From Limnohabitans sp. (GTDB lineage: Bacteria; Pseudomonadota; Gammaproteobacteria; Burkholderiales; Burkholderiaceae_C), in the NCBI RefSeq assembly GCF_030158565.1, contig NZ_JAOASQ010000046.1, positions 62,001 to 126,000 on the forward strand: 64,000 nt of DNA. Direction: 5' to 3'. A program made the translations under genes and the position numbers. Within the stretch, counting starts at the first letter, position 1; each line of letters begins with the position of its first letter. Under the pieces are notes generated by a model. It was given only the letters and a program-made list of their open reading frames with translations. It had not been told where the DNA came from and did no database searches. Positions 18,651 through 25,996 of this stretch are shown here, in pieces.

Positions 18651-19546
18651 GCTTTGCCCTTCGGCAATTCAATGCCCGGGAAAATTTTGATCACCGCGCT
18701 GTCGTCTTCCTTGGCAAAGCCTGCGGTGCTGGCCTGCATGAACATCTGGTGTGCAGTGCTGGACAGCGGCAGCGGGAACTTGCTGGCACGCGCCATGTCG
18801 AGCACGATGCCCAAATCCTTCACAAAAATGTCCACGGCTGAGAGCGGCGTGTAGTCGGCCGCCAGCACATGGGCCATGCGGTTTTCAAACATCCAGCTGT
18901 TGCCCGCGCTGTTCGTGATCACTTCATAAAGCGCCTCTGCGTCCACGCCCTCGCGCAGTCCCAGCGCCATGGCTTCGGCCGCAGCGGCAATGTGCACGCC
19001 CGCCAGCAGCTGGTTGATGATCTTGACCTTGCTGCCTGCACCCGCGCTGTTGCCCAGCTTGTAAACCTTGGCGGCCATGGCGTTCAAAAACGGCTCGGCC
19101 AGGGCATAGGCCTCGGGCTTGCCTGCCGTCATCATGGTCATCTGGCCGGATGCGGCTTTGGCCGCACCGCCCGAGATGGGCGCATCCACGTAGCGCAGGC
19201 CCATGGCCTCCAGGCGCGACTCCAAAGCCACCGACCAGTTCGGGTCGACGGTGGAGCACATCACGAAGACGCTGCCGGGCTTCATGCTGGCGGCGCATCC
19301 TGGGGTGGTGTCATCGCCAAACAGCACGGCTTCGGTCTGTGCGGCATTCACCACCACCGACACGATCACGTCGCACGCCGCGCCCAAAGAGGCCAAGGTG
19401 TCGTGCGCTGTGCCGCCGTCTTGGGCAAAGGCCGCCGCCACTTCGCGGCGCACGTCAAACACCTGCACGCTGTGCCCCGCACGGCGCAGCGATGACGCCA
19501 TGCCCGAGCCCATGGCCCCCAAACCAATCAATCCCACTGTCGTCAT
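18647..19546 (-). CDS. ltnD: L-threonate dehydrogenase LtnD
   Basis: The 299-residue protein is a 3-hydroxyisobutyrate-dehydrogenase-family oxidoreductase that oxidises L-threonate at C2 with NAD to 2-oxo-tetronate. The Rossmann loop is GLIGLGAMGSGMA at the N-terminus; the substrate loop reads SGGAAKA. The catalytic Lys is in GSKVKIINQLLAG. The substrate assignment rests on its place at the head of the otnK-otnC-otnI genes; D-erythronate or glycerate-like acids are alternatives. Confidence 0.88.
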   Translation of the reverse strand: MTTVGLIGLGAMGSGMASSLRRAGHSVQVFDVRREVAAAFAQDGGTAHDTLASLGAACDVIVSVVVNAAQTEAVLFGDDTTPGCAASMKPGSVFVMCSTVDPNWSVALESRLEAMGLRYVDAPISGGAAKAASGQMTMMTAGKPEAYALAEPFLNAMAAKVYKLGNSAGAGSKVKIINQLLAGVHIAAAAEAMALGLREGVDAEALYEVITNSAGNSWMFENRMAHVLAADYTPLSAVDIFVKDLGIVLDMARASKFPLPLSSTAHQMFMQASTAGFAKEDDSAVIKIFPGIELPKGKA

Positions 19547-19600
19547 GTCATTTCTCCAGGGTGCAGCGGTGCAGCGCCAAGTCTGCGTGGGCTGCGGTTG

Positions 19601-20569
19601 TCAATCCAATGCGATCTTGGCGTAAGCCGCCACGGTTTTCCATTGCGCGGTGTCGGCTTGCATGAAGCTGGCCATGCCTTGGGCGTTTACCCATGTGGGT
19701 TCAGCGCCCGCTTTTTGAATGGCGGCTTTCACTTCGGCCTGTTGCGCGACGCGCTCCAATGCCTGTTCAATCTTTTGCTGCACCGCTGCAGGCAGACCTG
19801 CGGGTGCGGCCAAGCCAAACCATGCAAAGACCTGGTAGCCCTTGAGGCCCGCCTCTTGCATGGTGGGCACATTGGGCAAGGCGTTGCTGCGTTGCGGCGT
19901 CGTCACGGCCAAAGCCTTGAGCTTGCCGCCATTGATCAGGCCCAGCGCCGAAGGCAGGTTGTCAAACATCAGGCTCACCTCGTCGGCCATTACCGCCGTC
20001 AGGCCTGCGGCCGCACCCCGGTAGGGGATGTGTGTCACAAACAAACCCGCTTGGCTTTTGTACAGTTCGGCGCTCAGGTGCAAAGACGTGCCTTGTCCGT
20101 TGGACGCGTAATTGAGCTGACCGGGCTTTGCCTTGATGCGGGCGCTCAGGTCGGCGACCGACTGGATGCCCGAAGCCGGATTGACCACCAGCACATTGGG
20201 CACGCGCCCCAGCAAGCCCAGCGGCACGATGCTTTCGGGCTTGTAGGGCAGCTTGGTGTAAAGCGCAGGGTTGATGGTCAAAGGCGGCGAGGCCATCAAC
20301 AAGGTGTAGCCATCGGGCGTCGCCCGTGCCGCCTCTGTCGCGCCCAGATTGCCACCTGCGCCGGGCTTGTTGTCGATCACGATGGCTTGGCCCAGCTCTT
20401 GTCCGAGCTTGGGCGCTACCAAACGCGCCATGTTGTCGATCAGGCCGCCGGGCGGAAAGGGCACCACCAGCTTGATGGGCCGTGCAGGCCAAGTTTGGGC
20501 GGACGCGGTGCTCGCCACAAAGGGCAAGCAGGTCAATGCGGCAAGGGTAAGCACAAGTCGGCGTTGCAT
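19601..20569 (-). CDS. Bug-type tripartite tricarboxylate transporter binding protein
   Basis: This 322-residue periplasmic solute-binding protein belongs to the Bug family, which is greatly expanded in Burkholderiales. The signal peptide ends near ASAQTWP. The typical strand PIKLVVPFPPGG follows, and IDNKPGAGGNLGA and ATPDGYTLLMAS are the family's ligand-loop motifs. No TctA/TctB membrane genes are adjacent, as is usual for Bug proteins. Its position as first gene of the threonate operon suggests it binds that sugar acid. Confidence 0.88.
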   Translation of the reverse strand: MQRRLVLTLAALTCLPFVASTASAQTWPARPIKLVVPFPPGGLIDNMARLVAPKLGQELGQAIVIDNKPGAGGNLGATEAARATPDGYTLLMASPPLTINPALYTKLPYKPESIVPLGLLGRVPNVLVVNPASGIQSVADLSARIKAKPGQLNYASNGQGTSLHLSAELYKSQAGLFVTHIPYRGAAAGLTAVMADEVSLMFDNLPSALGLINGGKLKALAVTTPQRSNALPNVPTMQEAGLKGYQVFAWFGLAAPAGLPAAVQQKIEQALERVAQQAEVKAAIQKAGAEPTWVNAQGMASFMQADTAQWKTVAAYAKIALD

Positions 20570-20596
20570 GGGGTCTCCAGATGGATATTTATCAGG

Positions 20597-20607
20597 TCAT
20601 CATACAA
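20597..20607. promoter_or_regulatory. Near-match to the FadR-type GntR operator
   Basis: Read on the minus strand the site is TTGTATGATGA, one base from the FadR-subfamily consensus TNGTNNNACNA. It lies 28 bases before the binding-protein gene, in the promoter region of the threonate operon. Better copies occur at 34144 and 45800. Confidence 0.3.
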
Positions 20608-20683
20608 ATTATCGCCTCAAGAAGCCATAGGGAGAACGCTCAGGTGACGCAAGTGCTGAAGCGGGTTGACGCCTTACAGCTAG

Positions 20684-20878
20684 GTCAAAGCGACCGCCCG
20701 AAGCAATCGACTGGTGACAGTCATCGGTGGTGACAGATCCGGGCCATCTTGCGGCGCGGGCAGCTTTCACGGCTATCTTGGACGACGTTCACAAGTGGCC
20801 GATGCACTGGTCCGATGGGTGAAGGACGGTGAGGTGGTGCAAGAGGTCAAAGGTCCGTTGGACTGCTGCACAGACTAA
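20684..20878 (+). other. Unidentified ORF remnant in a 324-base gap
   Basis: The gap 20570-20893 has no convincing gene. A frame open from 20684 to a TAA at 20876 reads like protein, with segments VTVIGGDRSGPSCGAG and VADALVRWVKDGEVVQEV. It has no ATG, only GTG 20714, and no clear ribosome-binding site. It may be the decayed end of a lost gene. I recognise no family. Confidence 0.25.
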
Positions 20879-20893
20879 AACCCCGCCTCGTGG

Positions 20894-21091
20894 TTAAAAA
20901 TCGCGTTGCTTCGCCAAGCTGACACCCGACCACATCAGCAATCCAACCAGTGCGGAGGCTCTGGCACAAGAGATCAGCACAGGTGATTCAACGATGGGCC
21001 AAAACACAAGACCCTGCAGGAACATCAAGGCACCGGCAGAACGGAAAGCGTCAATCACCTGAGTCCAGTTGACCGCGTATTTGGTTTTCAT
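20894..21091 (-). CDS. Small SOS-box membrane protein, 65 residues
   Basis: The frame from ATG 21091 encodes 65 residues: a polar start (MKTKYAVNWTQ) and two hydrophobic segments at about 20-33 and 38-57, separated by a Pro/Glu turn. It ends in the basic tail AKQRDF. This predicts a small inner-membrane hairpin. A LexA-like box (21127-21146) overlaps a good -10 hexamer TATACT (21128 down to 21123) about 30 bases upstream, so expression on DNA damage is likely. SOS-induced small membrane proteins elsewhere include TisB-type toxins and SidA-type division inhibitors; no homology to these is claimed. No family is recognised. Confidence 0.6.
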   Translation of the reverse strand: MKTKYAVNWTQVIDAFRSAGALMFLQGLVFWPIVESPVLISCARASALVGLLMWSGVSLAKQRDF

Positions 21092-21126
21092 AGTCACGCC
21101 CTGAAATGTGGATGGGGGTGTTAGTA

Positions 21127-21146
21127 TACTGGTGTTTTGTACAGTA
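21127..21146. promoter_or_regulatory. LexA-like SOS box
   Basis: The sequence is TACTG, ten bases (gtgttttgta), then CAGTA. The outer arms equal the E. coli SOS box arms exactly; the inner CTGT-N8-ACAG core has one change (CTGG). It overlaps the -10 hexamer of the minus-strand membrane-protein gene and sits 12 bases before a plus-strand 23-codon frame. Both directions could be controlled by it. Confidence 0.6.
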
Positions 21147-21158
21147 TTTGGTGGCACG

Positions 21159-21230
21159 ATGCCCAAGTCGATCAAGCATTTGCATGCCGCGGTTATGCCC
21201 GCAAATGAGCTACATAAGGTTACGTTTTAA
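21159..21230 (+). CDS. 23-codon ORF next to the SOS box
   Basis: ATG 21159 opens a 23-residue frame (MPKSIKHLHAAV then MPANELHKVTF) ending at TAA 21228. GGTGG lies 4-5 bases before the ATG, and the SOS box is just upstream. It could be a small peptide, or the front end of an SOS gene lost by deletion, or chance. No family is recognised. Confidence 0.2.
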   Translation: MPKSIKHLHAAVMPANELHKVTF

Positions 21231-21308
21231 AAAGCAAGCGTCAACTTATGAATTCGTCGCCACGTTGAATCCATGTGGCACTGTTGCCTCGCATTCGAAG
21301 GAAAAAAC

Positions 21309-21755
21309 ATGTTCAAAAATACCCTGATCGCTGCTGCTCTGATGGCTGCTTCCCTGGCTACTTTCGCGCAAACCGCTGTTGCACCCGCCGCAGCCACTGC
21401 CACGCAATCCGTGACACAGACCGCCGTCCAAGGCGCCAAGCAAGCTGCAACGCAAGCGGCCACACAAGCTGTGCAAGGCGCCATGCCCGCAGCGTTGAAG
21501 CCAGCCGTTGCCGCACCAGCACCTGCTGCGGCCCCTGCCGCTGCACCTGCAGCGCCAGCCGCTTTTGCACCCGCACCCGCCAAAGCGCCTGCTGCAGCGG
21601 CTTTGCCAGCTGTCAAGAAGTCCGGCAGCAACATTTGCCACGACGAAACCAGCGCTGGCTACAAGTCCACGAAAAACTTCAAACCATTCGCCAGCATGGA
21701 CGAGTGCATCAAGTCCGGTGGCCGCGCACCCAAGGCCGCCAAAGCCAAAAAATAA
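21309..21755 (+). CDS. Secreted Ala/Pro-rich protein with C-terminal Cys motif
   Basis: The 148-residue protein has a signal peptide (FKNTLIAAALMAASLATFA, cleavage about residue 20). A long low-complexity region of Ala, Thr, Gln and Pro follows. A compact end reads ICHDETSAGYKSTKNF then FASMDECIKSGGR. Cys110 and Cys133 are the only cysteines and could pair. I recall similar Cys-His/GY/F/C-GGR tails in uncharacterised proteobacterial proteins; no function is known to me. ATG 21309 has a good AAGGA before it. A strong terminator follows. Confidence 0.7.
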   Translation: MFKNTLIAAALMAASLATFAQTAVAPAAATATQSVTQTAVQGAKQAATQAATQAVQGAMPAALKPAVAAPAPAAAPAAAPAAPAAFAPAPAKAPAAAALPAVKKSGSNICHDETSAGYKSTKNFKPFASMDECIKSGGRAPKAAKAKK

Positions 21756-21773
21756 AGCCTGACCGGTAAGTCA

Positions 21774-21808
21774 AACGCCCCATCAGCCCAGCGCTGGTGG
21801 GGCGTTTT
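21774..21808 (+). terminator. Intrinsic terminator
   Basis: The stem AACGCCCCA with TGGGGCGTT encloses a loop holding its own small AGCGCT dyad, and four T residues follow. It ends the Ala/Pro-rich secreted protein gene. Confidence 0.75.
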
Positions 21809-21909
21809 GCATGGCGCTGGTCGTCAGCACTTGCGACCAGAATCGGAAGTCCTTTGCTTGGGGCACATGGCCGCTGTCGCCCACGCGTGCTGGCGCCTTC
21901 AGCGGCGCA

Positions 21910-22227
21910 TCAGGGCTTCGGGCCCCTGGGCGCAGACAACATCAGCTTGTTGTTTTGTTCGCGGATCAGGGGGCGGATTTTGGCGGCAAAGGCCATGAAC
22001 TCGGGGTCGCTGAACACACCGGCCCAAAAGGCGCGGCGGTCGGCGTCGTCGTCGAATTTCCAGATGTGGATCAGCTCGTTGAGGGCGCCGATGTCGCCTG
22101 TGAAATAGCCCACCAGTTTTTGCGGGTGCTTGGCCAGTGCTGGCCAGCCTTCATGGGTGTAGAGGGCGGTCAGCTCGCCCATCTTGCCGACGATGGCCGA
22201 GTAGGTGCGCAGTTCATAAATGGCCAT
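21910..22227 (-). CDS. NIPSNAP family protein
   Basis: This 105-residue protein is a NIPSNAP/dimeric alpha-beta-barrel domain: it begins IYELRTYSAIVGKMGEL, then has ALNELIHIWKFDDDADRRAFW. Such small bacterial members are cytosolic and of unknown reaction, often near dehydrogenase or CoA-ligase genes. Here it stands alone on the minus strand, between a terminator and a divergent lipoprotein gene. Confidence 0.85.
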   Translation of the reverse strand: MAIYELRTYSAIVGKMGELTALYTHEGWPALAKHPQKLVGYFTGDIGALNELIHIWKFDDDADRRAFWAGVFSDPEFMAFAAKIRPLIREQNNKLMLSAPRGPKP

Positions 22228-22355
22228 AGGGGCTTTCTACAAGAGTGGGTCAAAGCCTCTGTTTGTAGACAAGTTCTCGTGAAATGCGGCTTGGGACAAA
22301 CCCTTTCCGACCCCTTTGGGCACGGGTGTTGCCCTCGGCCAGCGCAGGGCAGCCA

Positions 22356-22383
22356 TTGACCTTGATTCAATGCCGGGTATGAA
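22356..22383 (+). promoter_or_regulatory. Candidate promoter of the lipoprotein gene
   Basis: TTGACC and TATGAA are separated by 16 bases, a fair sigma-70 match, about 115 bases before the lipoprotein start codon. The long leader makes this tentative. Confidence 0.3.
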
Positions 22384-22499
22384 AGCGCATCGGTTCCCCG
22401 TGGATGGGGTCTACAACTTCTAACAAAATGGCTGAATACAAACGGGATATTGTTATTAAGATGCGCGGCCTTTGTGGCGTTTTATTCAGGAAGAACAGC

Positions 22500-22937
22500 A
22501 TGCATGTGTCCCGGCTCCTTGCCACTATCGCCTTGATTTTGACCCTGGTGGGCTGCGCCACACGCCCCAGCAACTTGGCTGGCGTTGAAGTTCAAGCTGT
22601 GAGAGAGACCGTGATTTGCGATGAGACCGATGGCACGGCGGGCTTTCTCGGCGGTGCCGTGGGGCAAGCGGCAGGCAAGTCCATCGACAAAGACACGGGC
22701 GGTATCGTGGGCAGCTTGTTGGGCTATTACGTCGGCATGAAAATCGGCTGTGAAACTTCCAAGCGCCCAGGTCAGATCCTCATGGTGCGTGACAGCAGTG
22801 GGCAAGTGTCAGAGCTCACGAACGATGCGCGCAAGAATGGTTTTTTCAAAGTGGGTGACCGTGTGAGCTATGAAGCTGAAAGCCGCTGGTCTGATTTGGC
22901 ATCCAACAAGCCCTGGATCAAAAAAGCCCAGCCCTGA
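22500..22937 (+). CDS. Glycine-zipper lipoprotein
   Basis: The 145-residue protein has a lipoprotein signal peptide with lipobox LVGC (Cys19). After it comes a glycine-zipper segment (FLGGAVGQAAG and GGIVGSLLGYYVG), as in the 17-kDa-antigen/SlyB-like outer-membrane lipoproteins. The C-terminal part (VGDRVSYEAESRW) resembles the small barrel that often follows. It probably sits in the outer membrane with the zipper in the bilayer. ATG 22500 has AGGAAG before it; earlier ATGs in the frame lack both a ribosome site and signal-peptide spacing. Confidence 0.8.
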   Translation: MHVSRLLATIALILTLVGCATRPSNLAGVEVQAVRETVICDETDGTAGFLGGAVGQAAGKSIDKDTGGIVGSLLGYYVGMKIGCETSKRPGQILMVRDSSGQVSELTNDARKNGFFKVGDRVSYEAESRWSDLASNKPWIKKAQP

Positions 22938-23002
22938 CGTGCCCGAGGGTGGGCGCTCGAAGAACACGATCACAATGGGGGCCGTGATCTGTTTTTCTCA
23001 CC

Positions 23003-23413
23003 ATGTCTGACTTTGAAATCCCGCTCATCCAGGCGCACGCGCTGAAGGCGTTGGCCGACAAGCAATCGGTGCGTTCATGCACCTGCAGCATGGGCGCATG
23101 CACGGGCTGGGAAAGTGTGCCTGGCGAGCGCTGGCCTGCCGCGCAGGTCTCGCGTGTCGGCAGCTTGCGTGCGTTCGACAGCTTTGGCCCCGAGCCGACG
23201 TACGAAGAGTTTCATCCCCACAAAACGCGTTACGACTCGCCCGATGCGCCGATCGCACCGGCGTTCTTTCCCTACAACCGTTGCGATGTCTTCACATGCA
23301 GCCAGTGCGACCGCGTGTTGCTCAAGTACACCGAGTACGGGGGCTATTACATCGATGACCGCGTTCGCGCCGTGCAAGCCGACTTGGTGACCGACGCACA
23401 GCCCGAGGCCTGA
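23003..23413 (+). CDS. Conserved Cys-rich protein of unknown function
   Basis: This 136-residue soluble protein has two cysteine groups: CTCSMGAC at 26-33, and CDVFTCSQCDR at 94-104. The second contains a CXXC zinc-ribbon-like pair and is followed by an aromatic stretch (KYTEYGGYYIDDR). Metal binding is likely. I do not recognise a named family. It stands alone between the glycine-zipper gene and the convergent stress-protein gene, 19 bases from the latter's end. Confidence 0.65.
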   Translation: MSDFEIPLIQAHALKALADKQSVRSCTCSMGACTGWESVPGERWPAAQVSRVGSLRAFDSFGPEPTYEEFHPHKTRYDSPDAPIAPAFFPYNRCDVFTCSQCDRVLLKYTEYGGYYIDDRVRAVQADLVTDAQPEA

Positions 23414-23432
23414 AGCCAGACCTCAGCGCAGC

Positions 23433-23876
23433 TCAATCAAAGCCCCGGATCATCAGCACCGGCACCGGTGACAGCCGCATGATTTGTTCGGAGCCGCTGC
23501 CCAGCAGCACGCGCCCGATGCCGCGCCGCCCGTGCGTGCCGATCACGATCAGGTCGGCACCCCAATCGCCTGCGGCATCGGCCACCGAGTCGCCCAAGCG
23601 CTGCGCCACGCGGTTAATCAGCACATGGTCTGCGGCCACGCCCATGGCTTTGGCGGTGGCGGTGCCGGTTTGCAAAATGCGGTTGCCGTTTTCACGGGCG
23701 ATTTGCATCAGTTCGCCCGAGTATTCGTGGCTGCCCAGAAAAGACAACTCATCGATGCAATGCACCAGCCGGACCTGACCCTTGCCTTCGTGGGCCAGGC
23801 GCAAGGCGTAGTCCAGGGCTTTGTCGGAGGTTTTGCTGCCATCGATCGGCACCAGGATTTTTTTGAACAAGGACAT
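23433..23876 (-). CDS. Universal stress protein (UspA family)
   Basis: The 147-residue single-domain Usp begins MSLFKKILVPIDGSKTSDKA. The nucleotide-binding signature GTHGRRGIGRVLLGSGSE shows the G-X2-G-X9-G-S pattern of ATP-binding members. Usp proteins bind ATP and help survival in stasis or stress. ATG 23876 is preferred to 23942, because the family starts at SLFKKILVP and the extra residues are not conserved. Confidence 0.9.
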   Translation of the reverse strand: MSLFKKILVPIDGSKTSDKALDYALRLAHEGKGQVRLVHCIDELSFLGSHEYSGELMQIARENGNRILQTGTATAKAMGVAADHVLINRVAQRLGDSVADAAGDWGADLIVIGTHGRRGIGRVLLGSGSEQIMRLSPVPVLMIRGFD

Positions 23877-24042
23877 GACCGTCTCCACTTGGGCATGCGG
23901 GACCCGTTGCATTTGGGCGAGCATTTCAGGTCGCATGCACAACTCCCGGCTTGGGTTGATGAAAGGTGAAGAAGCATCCTAGGTCGGCCACGGTGAACAG
24001 GCCATTGATCAGACGGTGTGGATCGGATAGATACCCAAAACA

Positions 24043-24076
24043 AAGCCCCCCGCAACGCATGCGTTGCGGGGGGCTT
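24043..24076. terminator. 34-base perfect palindrome, terminator of the yceI operon
   Basis: The arms AAGCCCCCCGCAACGCA and TGCGTTGCGGGGGGCTT make a perfect 34-base palindrome with no spacer. On the minus strand it is followed by TTTGTTTTGGG, so it reads as an intrinsic terminator about 45 bases after the last YceI gene. On the plus strand there is no T tract. Confidence 0.7.
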
Positions 24077-24121
24077 GGGGGTTCATGACCCGTCGTGACG
24101 GATCAAGAAGGGGTCAGCGCA

Positions 24122-24700
24122 TCAGGGTGCCACGGCTTCGATGGCGATGTCGATGCGCACTTCGTCACCCACGTAAGGGGCGTATTTGCCTGCATTGAAC
24201 TCGGTGCGCTTGATGGTGGTGAAAGCGTTGGCACCGAGTGCTGGCTTTTTCATCATGGGGTGGGGCATGGCCTGGAAGCTGGTGACTGTCAGGGTCACGG
24301 GCTTGGTCACGCCTTTGATGGTCAGGTTGCCTTCGATGGCCTTGGGCTTGTCGCCTTCAAACACCACTTTGGTGGACTTGAAGGTGGCCTTGGGGAATTT
24401 GGCTGTATGAAGGAAGTCTTCGCCCTGGATGTGACCGTTGAAGTCCACCGAGCCGGTGTTGACCGAGGTCATGTCGATTTCGATGTCCACCGAGCCGGTT
24501 TTGGCTTCGGCGTCAAACACCACTTTGCCGCTGGTTTTGCTGAAGCTGCTCAGCTGGGTCGAGTAGCCGAAGTGCGAGTACGAAAAACGCGGGAAGGTGT
24601 GCGAGCTGTCCACGTTGTAGGTCACGGGTGCGGCCAAGGCCGAGCCAGCGGCCAGGGATGCAAAGGCCAACGCGGCGCTGAGTTTTTTCAAAGATGTCAT
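24122..24700 (-). CDS. YceI family periplasmic protein, copy 1
   Basis: The 192-residue protein has a signal peptide ending near GSALAAP, followed by the YceI lipocalin-like barrel. It begins VTYNVDSSHTFPRFSYSHFG and has the conserved GNLTIKGVTKPVTL strand. YceI proteins bind isoprenoid or quinone-like lipids in the periplasm, and often sit beside cytochrome b561 genes, as here. ATG 24700 is chosen at the signal peptide, with GGAGCT before it. A 149-base gap with REP-like repeats separates it from copy 2; it is the last gene of the operon. Confidence 0.92.
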   Translation of the reverse strand: MTSLKKLSAALAFASLAAGSALAAPVTYNVDSSHTFPRFSYSHFGYSTQLSSFSKTSGKVVFDAEAKTGSVDIEIDMTSVNTGSVDFNGHIQGEDFLHTAKFPKATFKSTKVVFEGDKPKAIEGNLTIKGVTKPVTLTVTSFQAMPHPMMKKPALGANAFTTIKRTEFNAGKYAPYVGDEVRIDIAIEAVAP

Positions 24701-24738
24701 GGGAAAGCTCCTGTTAGAAAAGTGAGGGGAAAAGGGGA

Positions 24739-24836
24739 TGGATACCCGCGTGCGCGGGTATGACAACTTTCCTTTGTCACCCCGGACTTGATCCGGGGTC
24801 TACTGTTTGTCAACCCCGACGCGATCGGGGGTCCAT
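24739..24836. repeat. REP-like repeats between the two yceI genes
   Basis: Three short palindromic units stand in tandem. The first is GATACCCGCG/CGCGGGTATGACAA. The second contains GTCACCCCGGACTTGATCC continuing to GGGGTC, and the third is CCCCGACGCGATCGGGG. The middle unit is identical over 25 bases to the repeat at 16557-16581, and the flanking TGACAA ends match too. Confidence 0.7.
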
Positions 24837-24849
24837 GTCTTGGGCAAGT

Positions 24850-25413
24850 TCATTTGCCTTGTGACGCGGTGAGGGAAAAGTTGACCTGGATGTCGTTGGC
24901 CACCACATCGAACTTGGCCCACATGCCTTCGCCGATGTTGAAGTCGCCACGCTTGAGCGTGAAGCCGCCGGTCAGCACGCCGTCTTTGCCTTGCGCGGTG
25001 TGCTTCATCGGGAACTTCACGTCGCGGGTCTGGCCCTTGATGCTCAGCGTGCCGCTGACTTCATACTGGTTGGGTGCCGTCTGTTTGAATTGTTTGGCCA
25101 CGAATGTGGCCTTGGGAAATGCGGCGGCGTTGAACCAGGACTTGGTCACGACTTCGTCATCGGCTTCGCTCGATCCGGCGTCCACGCTGGCCAGCTCGAC
25201 TTCGAAGCTGGCTTTGGCGGCATCGGCTTTGGCCGGGTCAAAGTTCACCTGCGCGGCAAACTTCTTGAAGCGACCGTCGATGGCCACGCCCATTTGTTTG
25301 TAGCTGAAGGTGACGCTGCTTTTGGTGGGCACGATGGCCTGGTAGGGCGCAGCGTGTGATTGCAAGGCCAAGGCGGTGAGGGCCAGCGCCAGGGTTTTGT
25401 TCAGAAGGTTCAT
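24850..25413 (-). CDS. YceI family periplasmic protein, copy 2
   Basis: The 187-residue protein has a signal peptide ending near LQSHAAP and a YceI domain: AIVPTKSSVTFSYKQMGV, GTLSIKGQTRDVKFP, and the closing MWAKFDVVANDIQVNF. It diverges strongly from copy 1, so the pair is not a recent duplication. Its ATG (25413) is 7 bases from the end of the cytochrome b561 gene, so they are co-transcribed. The likely role is lipid or quinone binding alongside the b561 electron carrier. Confidence 0.92.
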   Translation of the reverse strand: MNLLNKTLALALTALALQSHAAPYQAIVPTKSSVTFSYKQMGVAIDGRFKKFAAQVNFDPAKADAAKASFEVELASVDAGSSEADDEVVTKSWFNAAAFPKATFVAKQFKQTAPNQYEVSGTLSIKGQTRDVKFPMKHTAQGKDGVLTGGFTLKRGDFNIGEGMWAKFDVVANDIQVNFSLTASQGK

Positions 25414-25420
25414 GGGGTTC

Positions 25421-25963
25421 TCAGGGTTTGGATGTGCCAGGCAGCATGCGGCGCAGCGTGTCGTCTTTGTGCACAAAGTGGTGCATGAAAGCCGCCAGCG
25501 CGTGCACCACGATCAGCAAGAGGAAGGCGATGTTCAACGCTTCGTGCAGTTCGGTCAGCGAGCGACCCAGCGCTTTGTCTTTGCCGATCAGGTCCGGGAT
25601 GGGCAGCACGCCGAACCAGACCGTTTGAAAGCCCTTGGCCGAGCTCATGAGCCAGCCGGTCAATGGGATGACGACCATGAAGACATAGAGCATCCAGTGT
25701 CCGGCGATGGCGGCCAGTTTGACCGCGCCATACATGCCTGCCGACATGGGCGGTGGTCGGTGCGTGATGCGCCAAGCCAGGCGCAGCCAGACCAGCACAA
25801 AGACGGTGACGCCCGCCCATTTGTGCCAGGAGTACAGCTGCAGTTTGTCGGGCGACAGGGGCAAGCCGCTCATGTAAAACCCCAGGCCCAGCAGGCCGAA
25901 GATCATCAGGGCCATGAGCCAGTGCAGGCTTTTGGCAGTGCGGGTGTAGTGCGCGGTGCTCAT
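25421..25963 (-). CDS. Cytochrome b561 family membrane protein
   Basis: This 180-residue protein has four hydrophobic helices with the b561 heme histidines: YTRTAKSLHWLMAL in helix 1, YSWHKWAGV in helix 2, AGHWMLYVFMV in helix 3 and HEALNIAFLLLIVVHALAAFMHH in helix 4 (the two outer pairs bind hemes). It moves electrons between the quinone pool and a periplasmic partner or superoxide. Its neighbours are a YceI gene downstream and a dioxygenase gene upstream, within 33 bases. Confidence 0.92.
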   Translation of the reverse strand: MSTAHYTRTAKSLHWLMALMIFGLLGLGFYMSGLPLSPDKLQLYSWHKWAGVTVFVLVWLRLAWRITHRPPPMSAGMYGAVKLAAIAGHWMLYVFMVVIPLTGWLMSSAKGFQTVWFGVLPIPDLIGKDKALGRSLTELHEALNIAFLLLIVVHALAAFMHHFVHKDDTLRRMLPGTSKP

Positions 25964-25996
25964 GGGGTGTTCCTGTCGGGTCTTCTTGTGCGGTGT

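Noticed and set aside
24043-24076. Phage attachment site at the 34-base palindrome
   Set aside because: No integrase, tRNA or direct repeat is nearby, and its position after an operon fits a terminator.
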